A DNA stretch of 64,000 nt, taken from positions 336,001 through 400,000 of the forward strand of contig NZ_CAMPFU010000001.1 of assembly GCF_946848805.1 (NCBI RefSeq). Direction: 5' to 3'. Position 1 is the stretch's first letter, and each line of letters opens with the position of its first letter. This document shows, one piece after another, positions 26,643 to 35,106 of the stretch. The notes beneath the pieces were generated by a model. It did no database searches and was not told the DNA's origin. It saw only the letters and a list, made by a program, of their open reading frames with translations. The position numbers and the translations under genes were made by a program. Source of the DNA: Deinococcus sp. Marseille-Q6407 (GTDB lineage: Bacteria > Deinococcota > Deinococci > Deinococcales > Deinococcaceae).

Positions 26643-28481
26643 ATGTCACGTCCTTCCCGCTCCTTTGCTGCCTCCGGCCCGGCGGGCCGCCGACCACGCA
26701 TGAAACCCGCCTCGCTGGTGTCGGCCCTGCGGCCCCTGTGGGAGATCGCCCGCCCCTACCGCCCGCTGTTCTGGCTGGGCGTGGTGGCCTCGCTCGTGTC
26801 CAGTGGGCTCAACCTGGCTTTCCCGGCGCTGTTCGGCCGGCTGGTGGACGCTTCCTTCCTGCAGGTGGGCAGCACCGACACTTCCGCACTGGACCGCACC
26901 GTGCTGCTGTTGCTGGGCATCTTCGCGCTCTCCTCGCTGTTTGCGGCGGCGCAGTCCTATCTGCTGGCGCGGGTGGGGGCCGGCGTGGTGGCGACCCTAC
27001 GTGAGCGGTTGTTCGGGCACCTGCTCACGCTGTCGCCGCGCTTTTTCTCGGACCACCGCACCGGCGACCTGACCAGCCGCCTGACCGCCGACGTGGGCAC
27101 CGTGCAGGGGGTCAGCAGCACCGCACTGGCGCAGCTGATTGCCCAGGGCGTCACCCTGATCGGCAGCGCCATTCTCCTGATCACCACCAACCCGCGCCTC
27201 AGCCTTTACGCCCTGATCGGCCTGCCGCTGATCATCGCGGTGGCTGTGGTGATCGGCCGGCGCATCCGGGCCGTGAGCCGCGAGGTGCAGGACGCGGTGG
27301 CCGGGGCCAACGCCAGCGCCGAGGAAGCCATCAGCGGGGTGCGGGTGGTGCAGAGCTTCACCGCCGAGACCCTGGAACGCGGCCGCTACGGCGCGGGCGT
27401 GCGGGCCAGCTTCGACGCGGCGCTGCGCCGGGCCGGCTGGCAGGCGCTGATGGGCGGCATCATGTCGTTCCTGACTTTCGGGTCGCTGGCGCTGGTGCTG
27501 TGGTTCGGCGGCCGGCAGGTGATGGCCGGCGACCTGACTCCCGGCGCGCTGGTGGCCTTTTTGTTCTACGCCATTCAGGTGGCCGGCGCAATTGCCGCGC
27601 TGACCGGGCTGGTCAACCAGTTTCAGGAGGCGGCGGGGGCCTCGGGCCGCATCTTTGAGCTGCTGGGTGAACGCTCCGAGCTGAGCAGCCCAGCCAACCC
27701 GCTGCCGCTGGCCCAGCCGCGCGGGCAGGTGCATTTTGAGAACGTGGGCTTCTCCTACGGCGGCGAGGACGTGCTGCAGAACATTTCCCTGACCGCCGAA
27801 CCGGGGCAGACGGTGGCGCTGGTCGGGCCCAGCGGCGCCGGCAAAACTACCCTGGTCAACCTGATTCCGCGTTTCTGGGATGTGACCGCCGGGCAGGTTG
27901 AGCTGGACGGTCACGACGTGCGCAGCTACGACCTGGGTGAACTGCGCTCTCACATCGGGCTGGTGCCGCAGGACACCCAGCTGTTTTCCGGCACGGTCGA
28001 GGAAAATATTCGCTACGGCCACCCGGACGCCAGCGAGGCTGACCTGCGGGCGGCGGCGCAGGCGGCCAACGCGCACGAGTTCATCCAGGCATTGCCGGAC
28101 GGCTACACCACGGTGGTGGGCGAACGCGGCCTGAAGCTCTCGGGCGGACAGCGCCAGCGCATCGCCATTGCCCGCGCCCTGCTGAAAAACCCCCGGGTGC
28201 TGATTCTGGACGAGGCCACCAGTGCCCTGGACAACCAGTCCGAAGCTCTGGTGCAGGCCGCGCTGGACGTGCTGATGGATGGCCGCACCACCTTCGTGAT
28301 TGCCCACCGCCTCAGCACGGTGCAGTACGCCGATCAGATTCTGGTGTTGGACCGGGGCCAGATCGTGGAGCGCGGCACCCACGCCCAGTTGCTGGAGCAG
28401 GGCGGTTTGTACGCCGAGCTGCACCGCACCTGGCAGGACCGCGAGAACGACCAGTCAGCGGCTGACTCTGAATCCCTCTGA
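26643..28481 (+). CDS. ABC exporter, fused permease-ATPase (MsbA/multidrug type)
   Basis: The 612-residue half-transporter has a six-helix membrane domain (about residues 40-335) followed by an ATPase domain. Walker A GPSGAGKTTL lies near 394-403, the Q-loop in LVPQDTQLFSG near 440, the signature LSGGQRQRI near 499, Walker B VLILDEATSALD near 520 and the switch His in FVIAHRLSTV near 553. It would work as a homodimer exporting lipid-like or drug-like molecules. The ATG at 26643 was chosen because TAGCTT lies 7 nt upstream; it adds about 20 basic residues before the first helix, and ATG 26700 is an alternative. Confidence 0.92.
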   Translation: MSRPSRSFAASGPAGRRPRMKPASLVSALRPLWEIARPYRPLFWLGVVASLVSSGLNLAFPALFGRLVDASFLQVGSTDTSALDRTVLLLLGIFALSSLFAAAQSYLLARVGAGVVATLRERLFGHLLTLSPRFFSDHRTGDLTSRLTADVGTVQGVSSTALAQLIAQGVTLIGSAILLITTNPRLSLYALIGLPLIIAVAVVIGRRIRAVSREVQDAVAGANASAEEAISGVRVVQSFTAETLERGRYGAGVRASFDAALRRAGWQALMGGIMSFLTFGSLALVLWFGGRQVMAGDLTPGALVAFLFYAIQVAGAIAALTGLVNQFQEAAGASGRIFELLGERSELSSPANPLPLAQPRGQVHFENVGFSYGGEDVLQNISLTAEPGQTVALVGPSGAGKTTLVNLIPRFWDVTAGQVELDGHDVRSYDLGELRSHIGLVPQDTQLFSGTVEENIRYGHPDASEADLRAAAQAANAHEFIQALPDGYTTVVGERGLKLSGGQRQRIAIARALLKNPRVLILDEATSALDNQSEALVQAALDVLMDGRTTFVIAHRLSTVQYADQILVLDRGQIVERGTHAQLLEQGGLYAELHRTWQDRENDQSAADSESL

Positions 28482-28488
28482 GTAGGAT

Positions 28489-28815
28489 TTACTGCAATTT
28501 ATCTGCACGGCAACGTCCGTTTTGGCATTCACGTAGACGCGCTTTGAGAAAATCCAGGCGCGTCTGCGTTGTTCTGACTGCGCACTGCATATCGATATAG
28601 AAACCGCCGTAATCACTGGTGCTGCATTGTCCGTTGCGTTTCTGAATCCAGGCCCGCTGCGTTTGCGTCAGGGTGGCTCTTGCTTCAGCCGGAAGGGCAC
28701 GGCTCAATGCCTGATAGGTCGCGTTTAACTGCTCGTCTAAATGGTAATAATCCTTGCTAAGGCAATACAGACCATCAAAATTATTGCTGGGATTGGTGCA
28801 ATTGTTCTGCGCTCC
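28489..28815 (-). pseudogene. 3' part of an LprI-like gene (DUF1311) split by the nested IS cluster
   Basis: Residues 25-132 of the original protein: a Cys-rich helical domain CTNPSNNFDGLYCLSKDYYHLDEQLNATYQAL (split in two motifs) with LTQTQRAWIQKRNGQC and CAVRTTQTRLDFLKARLREC. The ...LN..Y..L...L......L...QR.W...R...C pattern is the lysozyme-inhibitor LprI N-terminal family. The signal peptide is encoded 3.1 kb away at 31934-32014. The direct repeat CTGCGCTCC (28807-28815 and 31934-31942) marks the insertion. Joining the parts gives an intact 132-residue exported protein. An open frame from an IS-derived ATG at 28854 exists but lacks a signal peptide. Confidence 0.85.
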
Positions 28816-29882
28816 CTCAGTGGGTGACAACTTCTCATAAGTTGCACCTTGCATAGCTGAGCGAATAGCCGTGCTGGCGCAGGAATTCTTGCTCCTTTTG
28901 AATTTGGCTCAGCAGGTGGTTCAGCCTGACTTCGGGGAACAAGGCGTAGAGAGCCAGGCGTGCAGCTTCCTTCAAGGTCAGGGCCTCTGAGCGGTGCAGC
29001 GTCGTCAGGGTGAAGGCCAGGAAGACCATCAAAATCCAGCGGTCCAGACCCCTGGCAGTTCGCAGCGCGAACTGCGCCAACCCAAACTGATGCTTCCCTT
29101 CTTTGAAAAACGACTCCAGTGCCCAGCGCCGTTTTCCTTCGGCCAGGATGTCATCCCCCTCTAACAGCTCAGACGACACCGCGAAGAATTCACGGTCCCC
29201 ACGGTCTATTCTCCCCAGAGACAGCGTTTCCAGAGGCCAGTTGGCGAGGTTGACATACCCTCCGTGCGGACAATCCGCCACTGTCACCCGCCCAGGATGA
29301 TCCGTGCGTCGGTTGCTCCGCACACCCACCACGAACTCGAAACCTAGACGCTGCACACCTTCCAGAAAGACAGCAGATTCGAATCCGCTGTCCGCCAGTA
29401 CGCAGACCTGAAAGCGTTTCCCCACGAAGTCTGGCACCTCTTCCAGCAAGTCGAGGGCCAGTGTGACCGGGGTGCTGGTGTGCTTGCCCTGGTAGATCCG
29501 GTAAGAAATGGGGAACTTCAGTTCCCCATTTTCGGCGAACAAGACCACCAGATGGATGCCGTGCCTGCCGTTGTAGACGCTGACGTAGGGCAGTTGAGTC
29601 CCCACCTTTTCCACCGTGGTCAGGTCCACACTGAGACGCAGACGAGGTCTGCGTTTGTGACGAGCCGCGTCCAGCAACATGCGCCATTGGGTGTCCTGCA
29701 TCTCTTCCCAGCAACGGTCTGAATCCCAGTCGTAGATGTTGAAGAAACTGCTGAGTGCACTGGGACTGACTCCCTCAGCCTGGCTGAAGTTGGTCTTCTG
29801 ACCTGGACTGTGGAAGAGGTGCAGCGAAGCTTGCAAGCTTCGCTGCTGGGTAGTGGCTGTACCAACGTGATCTACTGACAGG

Positions 29883-30140
29883 ATGCCGGAGTGCCCAGCC
29901 TGTCAAAGCACACACACTGTCAAAAATGGGAAGGCCAAAAATGGCACCCAGACCTACTTATGTAAGGGTTGTGGCCGTCGTTTCCACCCGGAGGCCCGCC
30001 CTATAGCGCACAGTGAAGCGACCCGGCAACAAATTCTTGATGCTGTCCACGAGCGGATGAGTCTGAGAGGAGTACAGCGCGTCTTTGGTGTTCACCGCAA
30101 CACCGTGATCCGGTGGATAAAAAAGGGGCCCGTGAAGTGA
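29883..30140 (+). CDS. insA: IS1 InsA, N-terminal zinc-finger/HTH part of the transposase
   Basis: This 85-residue protein has the [14 protein letters not shown]...[13 protein letters not shown] zinc ribbon and a helix-turn-helix ([21 protein letters not shown]) that binds the IS1 ends. InsA alone represses transposition; fused to InsB by a -1 frameshift it gives the active InsAB' transposase. The stop at 30138-30140 lies 16 nt past the slippery site. Confidence 0.92.
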   Translation: MPECPACQSTHTVKNGKAKNGTQTYLCKGCGRRFHPEARPIAHSEATRQQILDAVHERMSLRGVQRVFGVHRNTVIRWIKKGPVK

Positions 30141-30583
30141 TGCAGACTGGTACAGTCTGCATGACACCTCCAGAAGAAGTGGTCATTGAGCTGGATGAAA
30201 TGTGGACCTTCGTTGCCAAGAAAAAACAGACGAGGTGGATCTGGATTGCCCTGGAGCGCAGCACCCGCAGGGTGCTGGCCTGGGTATTGGGTGACCGCAG
30301 TGAGCAAACAGCGTTCAAGCTCTGGGAACGCTTACCATTGTCCCTTGAGCAGCGACTGAAAGGGACGTTTTGCACCGATCTGTGGCGAGCCTACGATGAA
30401 CCGCTCTTGGGGGTAAAGCGGCTAACCCGGAAGGGAGAAACGAATCATGTCGAACGATTGAACTGCACGCTGAGACAGCGGCTGGGTCGGCTTGTTCGTA
30501 AGTCGTTGTCTTTCTCGAAGACGGACGAAATGCTCGAAGCCAGCCTGACTCTGGCCTTCCACCGATACAACTTGTCACGTTGA
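30113..30583 (+). CDS. insB: IS1 InsB, catalytic DDE part of the transposase (made by -1 frameshift)
   Basis: Catalytic residues are Asp in ELDEMWTFV, Asp in [10 protein letters not shown] and Glu in [16 protein letters not shown], followed by RKSLSFSK; all match IS1. The frame joins insA at ATAAAAAAGGGG (30117-30128): the heptamer A-AAA-AAG in the insA frame allows -1 slippage. Coordinates give the open frame from its first GTG codon, but the protein is expected as the InsAB' fusion of about 233 residues rather than from a separate start. Confidence 0.9.
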   Translation: MDKKGAREVMQTGTVCMTPPEEVVIELDEMWTFVAKKKQTRWIWIALERSTRRVLAWVLGDRSEQTAFKLWERLPLSLEQRLKGTFCTDLWRAYDEPLLGVKRLTRKGETNHVERLNCTLRQRLGRLVRKSLSFSKTDEMLEASLTLAFHRYNLSR

Positions 30584-30722
30584 TGTAGCCACTACCCGCT
30601 GCTGATACAGCGTCTCTGGAATGTCCAGAATCCGCTGTGAGAGAATATGGGTGCGCTCCCCTGAAACCGGTTGATTCACACTTCCAGAATTTCAGCTCTG
30701 GGAGCGCTTTTTGTCCGCCTAT

Positions 30723-31847
30723 TCAGGTGCAAGTTCTGAGAACTTCACTTCCAGCCCCTCCTGGTGGGCAAAAAGGCTGGGTCAACAGGTCTAGGACAGC
30801 CATGAACTGTTGTGGTTTCCATCGTAAGGCATCCACGAGATGCTGAGCACCGTACCGCACCAGACTGACCGCTCTACGACCATGCTTGAGAATGGGGATG
30901 GACTGGGTCTGGCTGAGCCAGACCCCCAAGCGCAAACAAAACATCCAGGCCAGTGTCACCAAGCCGAAGAGCCGCTGAAGACGGCTCCTTTCCGTCATCC
31001 CAGTCCGCTCCAGGTCGAAGCCTCGCTTCTTGAAGCTGCTGAAGGTGCACTCGATTGACCAGCGCTGCTTGTACAGCTTCCAGGTCTTCCGAGCGCTGAA
31101 ATCTGTGGCAATGATGACGAGGTCACCTGTGGATGACCTCGTCGCGACCACCCGCATGAGTTCGCCAAACACGAACACCTTTTCGTCGATTTCATGGAAA
31201 TGACCGTGCTGGACGTGCTTAAACCATTCCTTCCCATTCATGTCGTCCAGCATGTCGCTGTGCCGAATGCGGATCGCCCGCTTGATGCCTTGACGACGGA
31301 GAAAACGGAACCACTCCGCACCGATGAACTCACGGTCAGCCACCAGGCCTTGCCAGCGTTTCGCTGGCAAGACGCGGAGGAGCTTCAATACCAACCACAT
31401 ACGGGCGTAGGTGTGGCTGTTCCAAGACTCATCAAGAGGAACCCAAATCAGGGGCAGGGTGAAGCCATGAACCACGGCTCCAAGCACCAGAAAATTGATG
31501 GGCGTTTCCCCATGCTCCCAATTGGTGCGGTCCAGACTCAGCAACACCTTCCCCGGTGGAAGATGGACGACGAGCAGAGCGATGAAAAAGTCCATGTCCA
31601 GCTGCTCATCCCGGAAGGTGCGGTCTGCCCGCCTTTTCTTAGCCTGGGGCATGCTGATACCCGGCATGTGGGCACTCAGGTCGTGATGATTGATGCTCCT
31701 CGCGGCAATCATCGCCAGAAGGACGTCAATCAAGCGCTGAAGGGTGTCAATGCGGAGATGACTGGCGTGCGCTTTGAAGTGCTGGGTGAGTGCGGTAGCC
31801 TGCTGAGCAGCGGATTCTGTTGTTTTCACACTCTCAGAAGACCGCAC
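30723..31847 (-). CDS. IS4-family transposase of the 1206-bp element
   Basis: The 374-residue transposase has DDE motifs: Asp in LLSLDRTNWEHG (about residue 105), Asp in LVADREFIGAEW (about 170) and Glu in YKQRWSIECTFSSFKKRG (about 270), typical of the IS4 group. The original frame ended GSEVVTH inside the left terminal repeat. Insertion of IS copy C replaced this end, so it now reads GSEVLRTCT with a stop in copy C. The catalytic domain is intact. The start is GTG 31847; a second GTG at 31829 is possible. Its left terminal repeat is disrupted, so mobility of the element is doubtful. Confidence 0.9.
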   Translation of the reverse strand: MRSSESVKTTESAAQQATALTQHFKAHASHLRIDTLQRLIDVLLAMIAARSINHHDLSAHMPGISMPQAKKRRADRTFRDEQLDMDFFIALLVVHLPPGKVLLSLDRTNWEHGETPINFLVLGAVVHGFTLPLIWVPLDESWNSHTYARMWLVLKLLRVLPAKRWQGLVADREFIGAEWFRFLRRQGIKRAIRIRHSDMLDDMNGKEWFKHVQHGHFHEIDEKVFVFGELMRVVATRSSTGDLVIIATDFSARKTWKLYKQRWSIECTFSSFKKRGFDLERTGMTERSRLQRLFGLVTLAWMFCLRLGVWLSQTQSIPILKHGRRAVSLVRYGAQHLVDALRWKPQQFMAVLDLLTQPFCPPGGAGSEVLRTCT

Positions 31848-31933
31848 ACAGACGGCCCCATCAAGCTTGATGGGACCGACTGTTGGTTTTTCCCGTCTGG
31901 AACGAGGTCAAACTGAAGTTGTCACCTACTGAG

Positions 31934-32014
31934 CTGCGCTCCAGCCATAGGGCTCAGTATTCCCATGGCCAGACCAAAAACGATGGAACGCCTGGTAAGA
32001 GCAACGATTTTCAT
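31934..32014 (-). pseudogene. 5' part of the LprI-like gene: signal peptide codons
   Basis: Reading from ATG 32014: MKIVALTRRSIVFGLAMGIL then SPMAGAQ, a signal peptide cut probably after AGA. The frame joins in phase with AQNNCTNPS at 28815 once the IS nest and one 9-bp repeat are removed. Too short to have been called as a gene by itself. Confidence 0.85.
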
Positions 32015-32094
32015 GTTTAGATCATAGAGATGCTTTTTACGCCATGAGCACTTTTTGCGGATTGTTGCTCACGGCATGTTTTTGGGCGCTGTTC

Positions 32095-33240
32095 TCAGCC
32101 GACTGGATCACCATAAAACGCTTCAATCCGCCGCCGGGCCAGCTCCGGGTTGAGGCTGAGGGCCAAGTTGCGCGCAAAGCGGGCCACGCCCCTTGCCCGG
32201 CCCAACTCCCCGAACGCGCGAGCGGTGGCAGTCGCGGCGTTGGCGGTGCCCTCGCGCTGTTGCTGGTAGCCTTCCAGTGCGCTGTAGCGGTCAGGGGCGG
32301 CGGCCAGGTGCTGGGCCAGCGCGGCGGCGTCTTCCAGGGCCTGCGCGGCGCCCTGTCCCAGGTTAGGGCTGGTGGCGTGCGCGGCGTCACCGATGAGGAC
32401 GGTGCGGCGGTTCCACCACTCGGGCAGCGGCGAGATGTCCTGCAGCGGCAGCGCAGTGATCTGGTCAGCGTCGGTCGCCTCGATCAGGCCCAGCACGGCC
32501 GGCGGGAAGTCCCGCATGGCGTGCAGCAACCCGGCTTTATCCAGCAGCGGTGTGCCTGCGCCCTGACGCACCGGCGCGTGCCAGGAGGTCAGGCCGTCAC
32601 TCATCCGGAAGCAGGTAAAGCGCCGGCCTGGCCCCCAGAATTCACTGAACGCCTGATCCAGCTCGCCGCCCGGCCGCTGCGCCGTGACGCCTCTATAAGC
32701 CACGTCGCCGGTGGGCACCAGCCGGGTTTCGGGGTACAGCAGAGTGCGCACCTGCGAATCCCGGCCGTCGGCGGCCACCAGCAGGTCGGCGTGGACCGTC
32801 TGCCCGTTCTGAAAGTGGGCCACCGCCTCATGGAACTCGTTGTCCAGGCCGGTCAGGCGGTGCCCGGTCTGCACGGTGCCTTCCGGTAGGTGTTCGGCCA
32901 GCACTCGGTGCAGGTCCTCGCGAGCCAGCCCCAGCAGCGGGTGCCCGTGCCGCTGGGCCACCTCGCCCTGGGAGCGGGCGTACAGCAACCGGCCCGAGAC
33001 ATCGTAAATTCGCATATCGTGCAGCTCTACCCCCCGCACTTTCAGCACCGTATCCAGGCCCAGCTGTTCCAGCACCCGCACCGAGTTGGGCGGAATAATC
33101 AGGCCGCCGCCCAGCGACCACAGCTGATCGCTGGCCTCATACACCCGGCTGCTCACGCCCTGCAACTTCAGTGCACCCGCCAGCGCCAGCCCGCTGACCC
33201 CCGCCCCAATGATGGCAATATTCTGATGTTGTAGATACAT
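32095..33240 (-). CDS. FAD-dependent monooxygenase (aromatic-ring hydroxylase type)
   Basis: The 381-residue flavoprotein hydroxylates probably an aromatic or polyketide-like substrate using NAD(P)H and O2. The dinucleotide-binding GAGVSGLALAGAL lies at residues 12-24, the DG motif in LLVAADGRDSQVR near 157, and the second FAD motif LIGDAAHATSPNLGQGAAQALEDA (broken by no gap) near 285. It belongs to the PHBH/UbiH group; substrate specificity is not readable. The ATG follows TAAGCT by 6 nt. It is divergent from khtT, with a palindrome between them. A 15-residue C-terminal tail (RRRIEAFYGDP) is normal. Confidence 0.87.
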   Translation of the reverse strand: MYLQHQNIAIIGAGVSGLALAGALKLQGVSSRVYEASDQLWSLGGGLIIPPNSVRVLEQLGLDTVLKVRGVELHDMRIYDVSGRLLYARSQGEVAQRHGHPLLGLAREDLHRVLAEHLPEGTVQTGHRLTGLDNEFHEAVAHFQNGQTVHADLLVAADGRDSQVRTLLYPETRLVPTGDVAYRGVTAQRPGGELDQAFSEFWGPGRRFTCFRMSDGLTSWHAPVRQGAGTPLLDKAGLLHAMRDFPPAVLGLIEATDADQITALPLQDISPLPEWWNRRTVLIGDAAHATSPNLGQGAAQALEDAAALAQHLAAAPDRYSALEGYQQQREGTANAATATARAFGELGRARGVARFARNLALSLNPELARRRIEAFYGDPVG

Positions 33241-33323
33241 GCCCCCAGCTTAAGGTCTGAGAGGCGGGACTTTCACCCTACCTTCATTCTGCGGGGCTTT
33301 TTTGGTGCTTACCACTTCTTCAT

Positions 33324-33338
33324 CTGGAAAATTTCCAG
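33324..33338. promoter_or_regulatory. Perfect 7-1-7 palindrome between divergent genes
   Basis: CTGGAAA-A-TTTCCAG lies 84 bp from the monooxygenase ATG and 57 bp from the khtT ATG. It is a candidate operator; no matching regulator is encoded nearby. Confidence 0.4.
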
Positions 33339-33394
33339 AAAGCCCTGTTGTGCGTAAGGGATTTGCTGCGGCCCCGCTGGTCTACCCTAGAAAG

Positions 33395-33889
33395 ATGCCC
33401 CGCATAGAAGAAACTGCTCTGCCCGGCGTTGGTCGCCGCTTTGACTTCGATGCCGAATACGGCAAACGCGTTGGTGTGATTACCCACCGCGACGGCCGGC
33501 GTGAAGTGTTTGTCGCCAGCCGCGAGGACCCGGACGCCTGCGACGAAGCCATCATCCTGACCCCCGAGGAGGCCGAAGCGGTGGCCGACATGCTGGGTGG
33601 CAGCACCGTCACCCGGCAGGTCACCACCCTCACCAAGGAAATCAAGGGTCTGGCGCTTGATTGGGTCACCCTAGAAGAAGGATCACCCTTCAGCGGCCGG
33701 CCCCTGGGCGAAACCATGCTGCGCACCAATACTGGCGCTAGCATCGTTGCCATCGTGCGGCAGGGCACCGCCATTCCCGCCCCTGGCCCCGCGCATCCGC
33801 TGGCCCTCGGCGACGTGCTGGTGGTGGTGGACACACCGGCCGGTGTGCTGCGGGCCGAGAACTTTCTCAACGGTAAACCTGCAAGCTGA
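33395..33889 (+). CDS. khtT: TrkA-C domain regulatory subunit of a K+/H+ antiporter (KhtT-like)
   Basis: The 164-residue soluble protein has a short N-terminal domain and a C-terminal RCK_C (TrkA-C) domain: LDWVTLEEGSPFSGRPLGE near residue 90 through ALGDVLVVVDTP near 145. In Bacillus, KhtT gates the KhtU antiporter in response to nucleotides such as c-di-AMP. Its stop overlaps the antiporter start (TGATG), so the two are coupled. The ATG at 33395 follows TACCCT by 6 nt; an in-frame ATG at 33302 was rejected because the domain begins at MPRIEETALPG. Confidence 0.85.
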   Translation: MPRIEETALPGVGRRFDFDAEYGKRVGVITHRDGRREVFVASREDPDACDEAIILTPEEAEAVADMLGGSTVTRQVTTLTKEIKGLALDWVTLEEGSPFSGRPLGETMLRTNTGASIVAIVRQGTAIPAPGPAHPLALGDVLVVVDTPAGVLRAENFLNGKPAS

Positions 33890-35057
33890 TGGAGGGCGCT
33901 GCACTTTCCCTTGGGCAACTGTTCTTGCAGCTGGGCGCCGTCATTCTGGCGCTGGCGTTCATGGGCCGCTTTGCCGGCCGCATCGGCCTGACCCCTATTC
34001 CGCTGTACCTGATTGCCGGCATTCTGCTGGGGCAATTCATGCCGCTGCAAGGCGGCGCGGCCAGCTTCGTGCATGTGGGCGCCGAAATCGGTTCTGTGTT
34101 GCTGCTGTTCATGCTGGGCCTGGAATACACCAGCCGCGAGCTGGAAGACAACCTGCGGGCCAACAGCCGCATTGGCTTGCTGGACTGGCGCTGAACTTCA
34201 CGCCGGGCGTGCTGGCCGGGCTGCTGCTGGGCTTTCCGCCGCTGGCGGTGCTGTTGCTGGGCGGCATTACCTATCTCAGCAGTTCCGGCATCGTGTCCAA
34301 GGTGCTGGCCGACCTGGGCCGCTTCGGCAACCGTGAAACGCCGGTCATTCTGGCGGTCTGCGTGCTGGAAGACGTGGCGATGGCCTTTTACCTGCCGGTC
34401 GTAGCGGCGCTCCTGATCGGCGGCACGGCCTGGCAGATCGGCGGCAACCTCCTGTTTGCGCTGGGCGCGTTCGGCTTGACCTTTTTCCTGGCGCTGCGCT
34501 ACGGCCACGTGCTGAGCCGCATCATGAACGTGCAGAGCGCCGAGGTGCTGCTGCTGTCCACCTTTGGCCTGGTGCTGGCGGTGGCTGGGCTGGCCGACAT
34601 GATCAATGTCTCGGCCGCCATCGGGGCGTTTCTGGTGGGGATTGCGCTCAGCGGGGAAGTGGCCCACCGGGTACGGGTGCTGATCGAACCGCTGCGCGAC
34701 CTGTTCGCGGCGGTCTTTTTCGTGTTCTTCGGCCTGGAAATGGATGTGGCGTCGCTGCCAGCCGTGCTGCTGCCGGCGCTGCTGCTGACCCTGGTCACGT
34801 CGGCCACCAAATTTGTGGTGGGCTGGCAGGGTGCGGCCCGCGCCGGCGTACAGACGCGGGGCCGTATCCGCGCTGGCGTCACCCTGATTCCGCGCGGCGA
34901 GTTCTCCATCCTGATCGCGGGTCTGGGCGCAGCGCTGACGCCGGTGCTGGGGCCACTTACCGCTGCCTACGTGCTGATGACCGCCATCCTTGGACCGGTG
35001 CTGGCCCGCTTCGACGGCCCGCTGGCAAAGTGGGTGGACCGGCGCCGCACCAGCTGA
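33889..35057 (+). pseudogene. khtU: CPA2-type K+(Na+)/H+ antiporter (KhtU-like), frameshifted near residue 99
   Basis: The first frame encodes residues 1-101 with two to three membrane helices (LGAVILALAFMGRFAGRIGL, PLYLIAGILLGQF, LLLFMLGLEYTS), then stops at 34194. The homologous protein continues one frame over from LALNFTPGVLAGLLLGFPPL to a stop at 35057, with about eight more helices and the antiporter core GVTLIPRGEFSILIA. Adding one C at 34185 (GAC-TGG to GAC-CTG-G) restores a 389-residue protein, the normal size. It is either a real 1-nt deletion or a sequencing error. It is coupled to khtT. Confidence 0.8.
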
Positions 35058-35106
35058 GGTGCCGTGGGCGGGGCGGCCGGAACCGACCCCGCCTGCCTAG
35101 CCGGGC

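Larger units (their letters stand above)
29849..30596 (+). mobile_element. IS1-family element (748 bp)
   Basis: Terminal repeats start GGTAGTGGCT at both ends, with 19 of the first 22 positions matching, including the inner AACGTGA. The 8-bp target duplication CGCTGCTG lies at 29841-29848 and 30597-30604. It encodes overlapping insA and insB with a slippery A6 run, the classic IS1 layout. It is the youngest layer of the nest. Confidence 0.95.
28835..30679 (-). pseudogene. Transposase of IS copy C, split by IS1
   Basis: The GTG start and first codons lie at 30605-30679; the remaining 333 residues lie at 28835-29840. The IS1 insertion falls in the codons for YQ-QRS near residue 27. The long 3' part keeps the catalytic acids ([18 protein letters not shown]) and is almost identical to copy A, but has lost its N-terminus, so it is probably inactive. 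Confidence 0.9.
28834..30740 (-). mobile_element. Insertion sequence copy C (1151-bp type) interrupted by an IS1 element
   Basis: Same ends as copies A and B (left CTCATAAGTTGCACCT with one change). The 5-bp target duplication AACTT lies at 28829-28833 and 30741-30745. Length 1907 minus the IS1 (748) and its 8-bp duplication gives exactly 1151 bp, identical to copy B. Confidence 0.95.
28816..31933 (-). mobile_element. IS4-family element (1206 bp when intact) interrupted by other ISs
   Basis: Terminal repeats are CTCAGTGGGTGACAACTTCA (left, reconstructed) and CTCAGTAGGTGACAACTTCA (right, reverse complement), 19 of 20 identical. The 9-bp target duplication CTGCGCTCC flanks it. IS copy C was inserted after base 18 of the left repeat, so the left end is now 18 bp at 28816-28833, then 1.9 kb of foreign IS, then the rest from 30741. 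Subtracting that insert (1912 bp with its duplication) gives 1206 bp. Confidence 0.93.

Noticed and set aside
28489..28854. Intact LprI-like gene starting at ATG 28854
   Set aside because: The first 16 codons come from the IS ends and lack a signal peptide; the true 5' end is at 31934-32014.
28816..31933. Composite transposon or genomic island carrying cargo
   Set aside because: Only transposase genes and one broken host gene are present; no passenger genes lie between paired ISs. Copies A, B and C are 20 kb and 5 kb apart with ordinary chromosomal genes between them.
33747..34190. Long N-terminal extension of the second antiporter frame
   Set aside because: This part is out of frame with both khtT and the antiporter start and looks like a shadow frame (Arg/Pro/Trp/Cys-rich).
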